A DNA stretch of 64,000 bases from Buddleja alternifolia (taxonomy: Eukaryota > Streptophyta > Magnoliopsida > Lamiales > Scrophulariaceae), in the NCBI GenBank assembly GCA_019426215.1, contig CM033392.1, positions 51,945,149 through 52,009,148 of the forward strand. Reading direction: 5' to 3'. Below are positions 1 to 10,046 of the stretch, one piece after another. The position numbers and the translations under genes are program-made. The notes beneath the pieces are model-generated. The model had not been told where the DNA came from, made no database searches, and saw nothing but the letters and a program-made list of their open reading frames with translations. How positions within the stretch are numbered: the stretch's first letter is position 1; each line of letters begins with the position of its first letter.

Positions 1-46
1 AATCCTAAAGCCTATGCTCACTCTGAAAGGCTTTCCCATGTTCGGG

Positions 47-129
47 GTAAATACTTGCGCTAAGCAAAGTAGTTTATCCTTTCCTCATTAGTTTCTAAGT
101 CTCTAACGCTAGGATTAAATCTTTTTCAG
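47..129 (+). other. Predicted intron in the extra ORF
   Basis: The donor GTAAAT follows CGGG and the acceptor TTTTTCAG precedes the next exon. Splicing keeps the frame in phase 1 and removes in-frame stops. No transcript evidence was available. Confidence 0.5.
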
Positions 130-315
130 CCGAATGTGAAACAAATATTCAAACTGTTCTCAACACTCTTGAGGATTTGCAGATTCCCATCCATGCTGAT
201 CCCATTACTTCTTTTCTCGATTTAGATCCAGAAGAAGTTGTCCCGGAGCCTGAGGCAACTGTACCAAACGTAGAAACAGATCAAGCGACTGCGTCAGTCG
301 ATGATATTTCTCAGG

Positions 316-395
316 GTAAGCGTTGTAGTCTTTTCTTTGTAATTTCTACTTAGTAGAAATTTTGCTTGCTTTTCTCAAATGCTTACATGTATCAG
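316..395 (+). other. Predicted intron in the extra ORF
   Basis: The donor is GTAAGC, the acceptor is ATGTATCAG, and the phase is 1. The joined codon is GCT and the frame continues into the long third exon. The length is 80 bp, near the lower end for plant introns. Confidence 0.55.
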
Positions 396-3187
396 CTCAA
401 GATGCACCAGACGCTGATGCACCAAACGCTGATGCACCTTCACCTTCCGAGATTCCTGTTGAATTGGATGTGGATATGAAAGCAGTTGTGGGTATCGCTA
501 AGGAAGTAGCCCATGTCCTTTCTGACGCTGACACATCTCCAGTCAGTCAAGCGATTGAGCATGCTGAGCGGTTGATAGAAGTGGCCCATATCCCAACAGA
601 ATCTATTGCCTTCGTTCCCACTCCAACCGGATCTCTTACCCGTGTCATAAACTTCTTTCCTCGCGGATACAATGCAAACGTTGAGTTCTACTATGCCGAT
701 AGAGAGCTTGACACCAGGCAGTTAGGCGAAATGGAAATCAATTTTCAAAGTCCTCTCCATAGTACTGATGTCTCAAATTCTGATAAATTTAATTTCTTCG
801 AGCGTTTCGCCGATCTAGGTCTTTACAATCTTGAGCGACTCCAATCTCGACTTGAGTATATTCGTCGACCAGCGTTCAACATGATTGAATTTGACGAGAA
901 GCGTTTTAAATTTACTGGCCATTCTGAAGAGTCATTTTATCCTTTGCGCCAGAATAAAGTCGTCATAAAGAATCCCCATATGGGTGATTGGTCAAAGAAT
1001 CCAGACGTAGAAATTCTCAACAGAATTGGATACTCCGCTTTTCCCAAAGTCGTTCATTCTTCTCAAAACGCTCTATCCCCTAAACCTCTCAAATTGTGGA
1101 AAGGGAAAGGACCAGTAGTTGCTGAGCGTCCCAATCCTATCAATTCATGGATAGAAGCTGAAGCTCGTGAATACCTTGCAAGAGTATGGGCTGAGGACTA
1201 TGATGAAGAATTTGAACGCTTTGAAAAGTTTATTGCAGCAAGAAAAGAACAGAAAAAAGCTGATAAACTTGGAAAGCGATGGATGATGGATACTGCAAGA
1301 TGGGCTGAAGATTTCGTGTTGCACTTTTACACGCTGGAAGAACTTGTGAGGTACCCATTTTTGTTTCAATTCGGAGTAGATTACAGACGCAGAGGTTATG
1401 CCCTGTTTCTTCTCCAGCAGCGACAGAATTTGGTAGGCAATATTAGCACTTTACCTTACTACAGACAATCAATAGAACGCTATATTCGCCAGCATCTCAG
1501 CTTAATCGCTTAGAGAGGTTGCTACATTTATCATCCTACTCAGAATTTTGTTCAACGAATCCTTCCTGACCTCAATGAAGATGCATCCTCTAGTAAGAAA
1601 TCTATTCTGCCAGAACACAGTGAAATTTGTGTCAATGTTGCAGATGAGCACGCTGAGTTTGCTAAATTCTACAGAGATAAAAGAGCAGTGATAGAAAACG
1701 CACAAGCGCTGGATATCACTTTCAACCACTATTCAGGGCTAAGCAACTTCAGAGGATACAATTTTCACCCTGTGCTCTTTTGTGAACAAAATGTTCAAAT
1801 GGCCAAGATGATATCACTGATCAGGTCAGTGGACATAGAAGCAGCTCAAGCGCTAATGCCATTTATTTTGGACTACTACATCTCTTATACTACAGGTATT
1901 GATCTGCCGGAAGGAGTGCAACTTGCACTAAGCAATGAAGAGCGCGAAGACGCCATATTCTTTATCCCACAAACCAACCTGATTAGTCCAAGGCACGTAG
2001 TGGAAGCGATTGGCCCACTCTGGGTCATACCTGTTGAGAGTCCAGGGCCTCAAATTGAAGTTGTTGCAATAGACGAAGAACAAACTCCTGTTGTGGAAGC
2101 TGCTCAACCCACAGACGCTGATATGCAAGATATTGTCCTCAGCGCTCCAGCAGACGAGGTTCCCCATGAGGAACAAGTTATTCAAATTGACTCGGCAACT
2201 CAGACGCTAGACTCAGCGATAGAAGAGGTTCATGCTGACTTAGCCACACAGCCTGAAGAGCCTATTATCAGAGACAAATCTAAAGGCAAAGCTCCAGCAG
2301 TCTCAAGCTCTCACGGACCTGAGCGTTCCTCTTCCGATTCATCAGATTCAGACTCTAACAGTGATCCAGAAGCTAAAGACTTCAGAAAAGCAGTTCGACA
2401 TTCTCTCAGCGATATAAATGGTTCATGTTCTCGATTGGAAGAGCGAAGTACTTCCACGCTTAATAAAGTAGAAACAGTTCTCAAATCTAATATGCGAAAT
2501 GCAAATAAGCTTACAATCTCCATGATGAACTCTATCGCTCCTCTCATCAAAGAGCTTTCAGACGATTTCCATCGGACGCTTGCGCAGAATGCTTCAGCTG
2601 ATACTGAGCGTCACAATTCCTCCAACCTAATCTCTCAGAGTATCGCTGAACAGATTACTCTCTTGATAGATGAAGTCAAGCTTCTCCGAAGGGATATCGC
2701 TGACTTAAAAACCTCTCTTGATAATGTCAAGAAGGGGGAAGAAATAGAAAAGTCCAAGGCAATATCTAAAACAGATAATAAACACTTGCGATCAATTTTT
2801 GAAAAAATAGTGAGCACAAAGAAGATGCTAACTAAAAAGAGAAAGCCAAGATATTATTTAGGAAGGTATTTGCTTCCGGAGTTGGACGTCGATTTTTTGG
2901 AAAGTATGGGATTTCATCCTTATGCTGGACCGCTTAGAGGACCTATCAACTGGAAACCATCCAACGATAGAAGACAAGACATCTATTATGACTTAATTCG
3001 TGAACTTGGTATTCCTCTAAGGGAATGGGTGGACAGGCTGAAGGAACTGAATGAAAGCGCTAGACAGCGAAGGCATGACTATGATGAACTCCTACATACC
3101 ACCATGATAGACATTGATCGACTTCTCATGGACTTAGCAAATGAGATCTACCAAAAAGAAGAAAGCATAAAGCGACAGAAAAGATGA

Positions 3188-3423
3188 ATGCTTTATATTA
3201 TTTTTTTCTTATATTTTTTTTCAATTATCTTATATTCTGTAATCATGTATGCTTATCTCTCTCTACATAAATGAATGATTTATCGCTGAAACAACTTGTT
3301 GAGACTAATCTAACATTAGCTAACTTTACTAACTTTCCAAACGCTAACTTATACTTATTTGGGCTTTTCTTTGAACTCCTAAATTATAAAAAAAGTTATA
3401 AAAGTTAAAGTCTTGACATCATC
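3188..3423 (+). other. Untranslated DNA between extra ORF and polypurine tract
   Basis: This short AT-rich stretch holds no ORF. It ends with CATCATCAAAA (3417-3427), which pairs with TTTTGATGATG at 3461-3471 inside the LTR. Confidence 0.6.
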
Positions 3424-3437
3424 AAAAAGGGGGAAAT
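3424..3437 (+). other. Polypurine tract (plus-strand primer)
   Basis: The run A5-G5-AAA-T abuts the TGTTAGG start of the LTR. An identical tract and junction occur at 16402-16415 in a second element of the family, which confirms the position of the 3' LTR start. Confidence 0.8.
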
Positions 3438-4989
3438 TGTTAGGAATTTCATGTTAGATGTTTTGATGATGACAAGATAGGATTTTTTATGTTAGACCCC
3501 AAAATATAATGTAAGTTTATATTTCATAGATCAATTGTATAAGCGTTTGAAAGTATGTAAGTTTGTTAGGCTTGTAATTTTTATTTTTGTAGATTTTAGA
3601 CTAAGTATTAGATACCGAATCGCTAATAGAATTCTAGGTGAGTCTATTAGAGAAGAAGTTAAAGATCAGCGTCTGAAGTCAAAAAAAGATGAAGATTTAT
3701 CCTTAGCGTCTGTCAAACGCTAAAGGACTATTTCAGGATTCTTGAATCAAATGCTCAAAGCACTCTAGCGATCAGAATCAGATTCACCTGAAATAATTTC
3801 AAGTCATGAAAGACTTAAATGCAATCATTCAACGGACATTTATTTCAAACGGGAAATAAATTCAAATGCATTAAATGTCTAATAAGAGCATTAAATGTGA
3901 TAAGCCAATATGACTTGTGGACAAGCTACCTTTTGACTAGACTGTCAGAACTTCAGAGTTTTAGCTGCTCCCGTCCAATCGGAACTAGTACGATTTTAGG
4001 AATGTCAGAGAAAAGGTATAATCACGCGAGTACGATTTTAGGAATGTCAGAGAAAAGGTATAATCACGCGCCGCGTGAAAGGCAGGCTCTCACATGTGTC
4101 CAATGGACATAATCCCAAGAATTGCCTATAAATACCTCATTCCAGCAAACCCTAAAAAGATACACAGAGATAGAGATATACGTACATGCACAAGAAAAAT
4201 TTGCTGAAGAAAAAGCTTAGAAACTCCATAGCCAAAAATCTTTCAAGCGTTTTACATACATTCCTTACAGTCACAAATATCTCAAACATCTTCAAAAGAA
4301 GAAACCTAAACTCTTACTGAGATATTCCAAGTTGTTTGATCTTTCCAAAAACAAACAAACCCTTGTGATAAAACCCTCAACCTTTCATCTGAGTGAGAAA
4401 GTTGTTGAAAAACCCTTACAGGCAGTATTTCTGAGTGAGAGAAGCTTGTAGAAGAAGATTTTCATTGGTGCTGAAATCTGTGTAATCAAGGAGCCCGAGA
4501 TCATTTTCACCCATTTACTATCTTGTAGAGATTCTGTGTGATTCTTTGATAATCATCTTAGTAAATTCCCTCCAAGTGAAAAAGGAGAAGAAGGATGTAG
4601 CTGAGATTACATCACCCAGTGAACCTTATATATCTTGTGTCATTTACTTTCATTATTGTCTTGTTTCATATTGTTTTATCTATTCTGGAAAAGACAAGCT
4701 AAATATGCTAAGTGACTATTTAATCAAAACGAACGCTAAAGCTTTAAAAAAATTCATTTCCGCTGTGTTAACCCTGATTAAGTGATCTAAACATTACCCT
4801 ACTTTGGTAAATTGCCGAAATCACTAAGTCTAAGTTATCTTTACTGAAGCACCTGACCCAAGTGCTCAGCTTCTTAAGCGTTCTAATTTTTAAAAGTGAT
4901 ATGAATTTTTGAAGTTGAAAAAGGCTTCAGGGTCTATTCAACCCCCCCCTCCCCTTCTAGACACTTTCGTATGCCACTTAGGACCACCA
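3438..4989 (+). repeat. 3' LTR of the Sirevirus-like element
   Basis: The LTR begins TGTTAGGAATTT and ends GGACCACCA, about 1552 bp. The end was set by comparison with 17971-17981, where a target duplication fixes the boundary. It contains a TATA-like CTATAAATACC near 4124 and a C-rich stretch (about 4940-4960) close to the 3' end that is shared with the other copies. The partner 5' LTR and target duplication are outside the window. Confidence 0.8.
3988..4071 (+). repeat. 42-bp tandem duplication inside the LTR
   Basis: Two essentially identical 42-bp units start at 3988 and 4030, each beginning GTACGATTTTAGG and ending near ATCACGCG. The reverse-strand solo LTR (10047-11550) carries only one related unit, so the duplication is specific to this copy. 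Confidence 0.85.
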
Positions 4990-5617
4990 CTACAACATAA
5001 TTCATCTAACTACATGGATGTCAATTTACAGTCCTTATGCTAGCAATAATCTTCTATTCTAGAGCTGGATAAAAGCTACTTCATGTTAAGCATTGGGCGT
5101 TAAAAAATGTGACACACTGCTCATATTATAAAGTGTTCCTATTGTTTCTATGACTTGTACAGAAACTATTCAACCATTCATTCAAAAAGTCAATGTTTAT
5201 AGTTAAAACAAAAAAATCTATGCTAGACCAAGTCCAATGATCTTAGTGTCTATCTCTCTCGTACAATAAATATTTCTATCAATTTGCAAAGAAAATATTC
5301 AACCATCCATTCAAAAATACAGTGTATAAAGTTAAAACTAATTCAATGAGCATCAACCAACCTGTTCTATATAAGAATGATGTTGGCAATAATTTTTAAT
5401 CCTTTATAACAAAATTGAAAATTTGAGAGACGAGAGTTCACCTAAAATTGATTGAAAGGCACATTTAGCTCGGTCAAGTCCGCCGCCACCAGCAGCCCCT
5501 TCCTCTCCATCACCCCCTTGTACAGCGGCGCAGATCATCACGTCCTTTTCCTCATGCACGTCCACTGCTTACTTCAGGATCATCCTCACCTGGTTTTGCG
5601 CTTTGACATTCAAAAAG
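4990..5617. other. Intergenic DNA
   Basis: This AT-rich sequence holds no supportable gene until the GC-rich stretch from about 5450. On the minus strand that stretch (5450-5617) reads as a short coding-like segment, but I cannot assign it to a family. It directly adjoins the HSP70-like fragment and may be more of the same or another decayed exon. Confidence 0.5.
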
Positions 5618-5746
5618 AGATACGATTTAGGGTTTTGCACTTCGACATTTCGCTGATGGCAATTGAAATCGGCGGCTTATCGGGTTTGAGATTGACGATG
5701 GCGACTTTCATCAGTTCCGAGCCGAGATCTACGGTGGCCACTGCCG
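5618..5746 (-). pseudogene. HSP70-17-like N-terminal exon fragment
   Basis: Read on the minus strand, the frame contains VDLGSE, then KVAIVNLKP, PISIAI and EMSK. This is the start of the mature ATPase domain of the ER-lumenal HSP70-17 (Hsp110/Grp170-like) family, just after its signal peptide. The frame then meets a stop, and no downstream ATPase or peptide-binding regions follow. There is no start codon with a signal peptide upstream either. It looks like a captured or relict exon. It lies about 230 bp outside the left end of the MULE, so it is not obviously part of that element. Confidence 0.6.
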
Positions 5747-5975
5747 ATTAAGATTGAACTAAATTGAGTAGAAACAACGATGTAAAGAGCAATGCAAGAA
5801 ATTAGGTCACCATTTTTGTGGAGTTTTGAACTCTTCCGGCGGTTGTGGGCAGCGTTGTTGAAGTGTGAAACTATGAATTTGATTTGAATCGTTCAAAGGG
5901 TTTTTAATGGTATTATGAGCTTATACGTACATGTATATATAGTGATTTTATAACTTAGAATCTTGTTTATATGTA
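5747..5975. other. Spacer left of the MULE
   Basis: AT-rich sequence without a gene. It ends in TTATATGTA (5967-5975), a candidate target-site duplication for the MULE. Confidence 0.5.
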
Positions 5976-6075
5976 GGGAAAAGAAACTTTCTAACTTATC
6001 TACTAAATACAGTCTCCTCCCTCATCCAATTACTTCCACCTCTTTAATTTTACTGTCCAACTAACAATTGAGGTC
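5976..6075 (+). repeat. MULE left terminal inverted repeat
   Basis: This matches the reverse complement of 13600-13700 over about 90 bp with small gaps. Weaker similarity continues inward to about 6150 (TAAATATCCTATTTTACCC against AAAATATCCATTTTGCCC). The exact outer base is uncertain by a few nucleotides. Confidence 0.75.
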
Positions 6076-6649
6076 CTTCCGTCAACTTTTTGTACGAAAA
6101 TTGAGGATATCATCACCAATTTTTTTTAAATATCCTATTTTACCCCTGGGGTTGACCTTTGTGATTGTTCACTATTTTTTCGGACCAGCTTATCCTTATC
6201 ATGTGGAGAGGGCTGCATGCAATGTATTATCATATAATGGCTTCAAATTGTAAGACATTTTTGTTTTGCTAATCTCGACCATTGCAACTTTGATTAATTT
6301 AATTAATTGAATTAAAATAACTAATTTTTGTATTGATTTAATTAAAATATTAAAAAATACATTAACTAAAGTTACTGGAAACACTAATCATTCTAAACAC
6401 TGATTATAGGTTAGTTTTCACATTACGTTTGGCTCCTTATTTAAACCAATACATTACATATACACCCTTGTGCACAAACATGAATGTCATTCATAACTCT
6501 TTCAAAACCCTTCCAGTAACATTAAAAAGACCAAAAACTTAATCTTCATACCATAAGTAAGCAGGGGAAAGTTTTACAACAATGCTTATTTCAAAAGAAT
6601 GTGACCAACAGGAAACAACAACCAGCAACAAATTTACATCCCAAAAATC

Positions 6650-8249
6650 TGTTGGGAATTATACGAATAAAACGCAGCGGAAAGTAAATTTAATTCCCAA
6701 AGCCCGAATCATCTCTAATTCTCGCATTTAATTGTGTATAGAAAAATTACCGTTCTCGCGTATGTTGATTTCTGACCGTGATCCTTTTTTCTAACGCCAA
6801 TTTGCCAACGTCTCTAATTCGTCACGCCGGAATCAAAAATGAAAAACTCCTCCTTCCTTCCTTGTCAAAGACGGCTAGAGAGAGAGAGAGAGGTGGGAGA
6901 CTTTTCTTGGAGAGAAAGTTATGTAAGTTGCCTTGTGTTATTTTTCACCTTGTGATATATTTATATCATTATGAAACAATAACACTAGCATGCAAGAGCC
7001 CTATTTGGGCGTCTATTTGGCCGCCCCTTAGTGGGCTCGGAAGCCTTCGGATTTTCGTCTTGCTTGCTAATTAATTAATCGGATAATTTATTTATCTAAT
7101 AAATAAATTGATAATCCAATTAATTCAATTCCTAATTAATTTATAATTCAATTTCTCCAAAAAATTAATTAACTCATTAATTTAATTAATTAATTAAATT
7201 ATCCAATAATTAATTAATTAATTACGGCATCCAATGCCGTGAATTTCTCTCAAGTCTTTTTCCTATGTTTTTCCTTTTGCACTTCCTTTAAGCGCGACTC
7301 TTTAGGTTCGTCTCAAAAGGCATTTGGGAGGAATCCAAAGGGGTGTGAGTGACACCTAGCCAGTCTCGTGGCTCACACCGTAACCCAATTGAGAACGAAT
7401 GAATAGGATCATTCCAAACCTTTACGCCGTGAATACCGTACGTGTATAAACCTTTTATTCTTATATCCCAGTCAAGTAAGAGTCATGGTTTAAAGTCAAA
7501 CTCATATAACTTGACCATATGCCTAAGCTCATAATAAGTCGAGGTATTTAAATGCTTTGGCCAAAGACTTTCATCCTCACTTATTCATGATCGCATAGGA
7601 TATTTTACTCATTCACTTATGAGAGAATAAATTCCATATTGCAAATCAGTTAACAATGCTACTTGCCCATCAAGTCGCACTTCGAGGTCGATTCCACCAA
7701 TAGGTGATTTGAATCTAACTACTCTAATGACAGACTTGATGTCACAAGTACATCTTCAACTCGATTTCTCAGGTCAGAGGTTCACACGTACCTATCACTA
7801 CTTATCAGTTTCATCATTGACTGTCAATGAGTGAATACCTATGTGATGAACTGATGCGAGCCGTGTTCGAACATATCAGTCCAACTGATACGTCTATGAT
7901 ATAAGTTCCCACTACCATTAACATAGAGTACGACTGGCACTTTCTCTGTTGAAACTTACATCATACAAGTCTTTATTCACTATTGATGCCCAATCAATAT
8001 TTCTTAGACTTGCGAACCCTTTTAGATGTCAAGGGTCAAACCGTCTAGTGTCTTTCCTCCTATCCCATAGGAGGTAGAAGGTTCGCCTTGTCATCAAGGA
8101 CTTTACGTTGTTTATTCACACCTTATAAATGCCTATAAGAAAACAACAATCAACTGCCTTATATTAATAGAAAAATCATAGTTTAGTTACAATGTTTATG
8201 CCCTATAAATTTATCCTCTTTATGGCATTCGAGGGCATATACTCTAACA
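6650..8249 (-). repeat. Copia-type solo LTR, 1.6 kb
   Basis: The segment runs TGTTGGGAATT to CTCTAACA and is flanked on both sides by AAATC (6645-6649 and 8250-8254), a perfect 5-bp target duplication. On the minus strand it begins TGTTAGAGTATATGCCC and ends CGCTGCG...TTCCCAACA, a pattern typical of copia LTRs such as the Angela/Tork type. No internal domain remains, so it is a solo LTR. It sits inside the 3' region of the MULE and is younger than it. Confidence 0.88.
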
Positions 8250-8744
8250 AAATCATCAATACAAACATAAAAAAAACCACCAAAAGGATTGTTCAGACCG
8301 CCAACTTAACATCCAATAAACAAGCATCAAAAGTCAATCGTGCATTGTTCAAAAACTATCCCATTTCCCACCTATCCAATACCCTTAATACCAGTAACAA
8401 TTAATAGCTTCAATCCTCAGCATTATCACCACCAGGTTGTACTTCATTATCACATGTTTTATTCCATGAATCAATAGGTCCTCAATATCAATATCTGGGT
8501 AATCTTCAAAACCTTGCATACTTGGACCATCTTCCAGATCTTGCACACTTGGGCCACCTTCAAAAATTCCTGAACTCGGGCAGCTTCAGAACTAGGGTTA
8601 GCTTCAGTACTTAGGCCAGCTCCAGATGCTCTCTGATTCTTCTTCATTCTAAACAGGATCTGAGCTAAAGGGATATATTCATCATGCAAACAAACAAAAT
8701 GAGTTAAAATCTTGCAAATGAACAACAATTATCAATTAAAAATA
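8250..8744 (-). pseudogene. MULE 3' region, possible C-terminal exon remnant
   Basis: After the solo LTR the minus strand has a short open stretch (8728-8471) rich in Lys, Gln and Ser, downstream of the zinc-knuckle region of the transposase. It may be a last exon or read-through tail. No conserved domain was recognised. Confidence 0.35.
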
Positions 8745-9161
8745 TCAAATTGGATAAACCAGTTTCACATTCTTCTGTCTCTTTTGTTTCTTCAATTTCT
8801 TGGATATGACCGGGGCCCTTTCACATGTTCTTTGGTTGTGCCCACTCCTTTTACATTTTCCACATTTGGTAAACTTAATGACAGTGCATTCTATTACAGC
8901 TAGAGTTTCACCACACTCCCTAAACCTGTGTACCTTTGGCTTCCCTGGTAATCTTTTTAGTGGTGGAGTGAGAATTCTAGGATCATCTGCTAGAATGTCA
9001 TTCCAGAAGGCAGGGTCAGGAATGGGGTGAATTTTGTGAACATATGCCATCATGTAATTCATCTTATGGAAGCTTGTATATATGTACATTTGAATGTTCT
9101 CCCTCCTGTGAGCTATGCTCACTGCTGCATGCTTACATGGCATTCCTGACACCTCCCACAC
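8745..9161 (-). pseudogene. MuDR-type transposase C-terminus (SWIM and zinc knuckle)
   Basis: The minus-strand frame opens with a SWIM-type zinc-finger end, WEVSGMPCKHA. It is followed by the region typical of MULE proteins (PIPDPAFW) and then a CX2CX4HX4C zinc knuckle (CGKCKRSGHNQRTC). In MULE transposases the SWIM finger follows the DDE domain and the knuckle lies near the C-terminus, as here. The upstream Cys of the SWIM finger can be read in the same frame just before the listed start. This is the best-preserved piece of the MULE protein. Confidence 0.85.
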
Positions 9162-10046
9162 ACATAATCACATTTCTAGCTGCTCAGATCAACAATGTAG
9201 TGTGTGTTGCCATCATTCACTTCAAACTCATAATCACTTCCTTGTTGAATTTGCAATGCATTAACTTCTTTATGGTGTTATTGAGCTCATCCAATGAATT
9301 TGTTGTTACAAGAGTAGTCCATTTTGCATCCTTCTCATGTCTCTTCTGTACCCTGTTCAAAATTTTTGCCCTCAGTCCATCAAGTTAGGATTGACTTTCC
9401 CCTTAATGATCCTATCTAGATATTAAAGGACTCTGATATGTTGATGGTGACATCATCATTCTTGATTCTTTTATCAAAGGCATGTCTGAACCACATGCTG
9501 GCAAATATCTTCTTCAACCAATCATAGGCCTTTGGGTTGAATTTCTTGACTTTGGCAATGCAAAGTTGTAGCTTTGTGTTGTGCATGACCTGCTAGCTAT
9601 ACATAAGTACTTCCTCAACACCAAACCAGAGAACTGACCCCTAAAGTTGGTCAAAAGATGTCTGGCACACTTCCTGTTAATGGCATGGGGTACATTTTGG
9701 CTAATTGCCTCAATCAGACCCTATATTTCAATAACAGAAAGATATTACATTGGCATCCTTCATCCAAAACAGATATTACAATATACACCTCACTAATACT
9801 TAATATAACATATAACACCCTACACAAAATTTAACATTTCTGGAAAACCCTTCAAACAACCAAACATATAACACTAATACCACAGAATTGTATAAAAACA
9901 CAAGTTAAAAGCACATAAATATATCTTTTGTCTGTCTGTCATAAAGCACGATGGTCTATCATTTGTGAACCCTCTAAGAAACGGTTCAAGGCATGTAAAG
10001 AAAAATTCCCAACTCTCCATACACTCTGATTCCACCATAGCATACT
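9162..10046 (-). pseudogene. MuDR-type transposase DDE core, broken
   Basis: On the minus strand 10046 to about 9900 reads a segment with VESECMESWEFFF followed by FMTDRQK, matching the part of the MULE DDE domain that carries the second catalytic Asp. Between 9740 and 9162 further pieces (ARHLLTNFRGQF, then DAKWTTLVTTNSLDELNN) match the stretch before the SWIM finger, but in several frames with stops. A likely intron lies between about 9870 and 9740. The 5' side is cut by the solo LTR at 10047. Confidence 0.7.

Larger units (their letters stand above)
1..3187 (+). pseudogene. Extra (env-like position) ORF of the Sirevirus-like element, two introns, one internal stop
   Basis: The reading frame runs through exons 1-46, 130-315 and 396-3187. 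Introns 47-129 and 316-395 are GT-AG, 83 and 80 bp long, and both phase 1. Codons join cleanly at each junction. In the third exon a single TAG at 1511-1513 interrupts an otherwise open frame, so the parts usually called as two ORFs (about 362-1513 and 1688-3187) belong to one protein. Visible traits: a short repeated Asp-Ala-Pro-rich stretch near 400-440, an acidic and Ser/Asp-rich stretch near 2320-2370, a long Leu/Ile/Lys heptad-like region (about 2430-2830) typical of a coiled coil, and a basic C-terminus. I recognise no enzyme domain or signal peptide. It may be a structural or env-like protein; the function is unknown. The 5' end is outside the window. Confidence 0.6.
1..4989 (+). mobile_element. 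3' portion of a Sirevirus-like (Ty1/copia) LTR retrotransposon
   Basis: The window opens inside the element. Seen in order are a long extra ORF (to 3187), about 235 nt of untranslated DNA, a polypurine tract and a complete 3' LTR. No gag or pol is present; they would lie upstream of the window. The assignment to the Sirevirus (SIRE/Maximus) lineage rests on three things: the long LTR, the A5-G5 polypurine tract beside a GATGATG motif, and an additional ORF in the position where Sireviruses carry their env-like ORF. Reverse transcriptase is not visible, so the lineage is inferred. Related LTRs occur at 10047-11550, 15198-15841 and 16416-17981. Confidence 0.72.

Noticed and set aside
362..393. 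ATG at 362 as the start of a separate protein
   Set aside because: The first 34 bases lie in the predicted intron 316-395; the codons from 396 are continuous with exon 130-315, so this start is an artefact.
5452..5751. Plus-strand 99-codon frame
   Set aside because: The minus strand of the same segment carries the HSP70-like reading; the plus frame is a GC-rich shadow.
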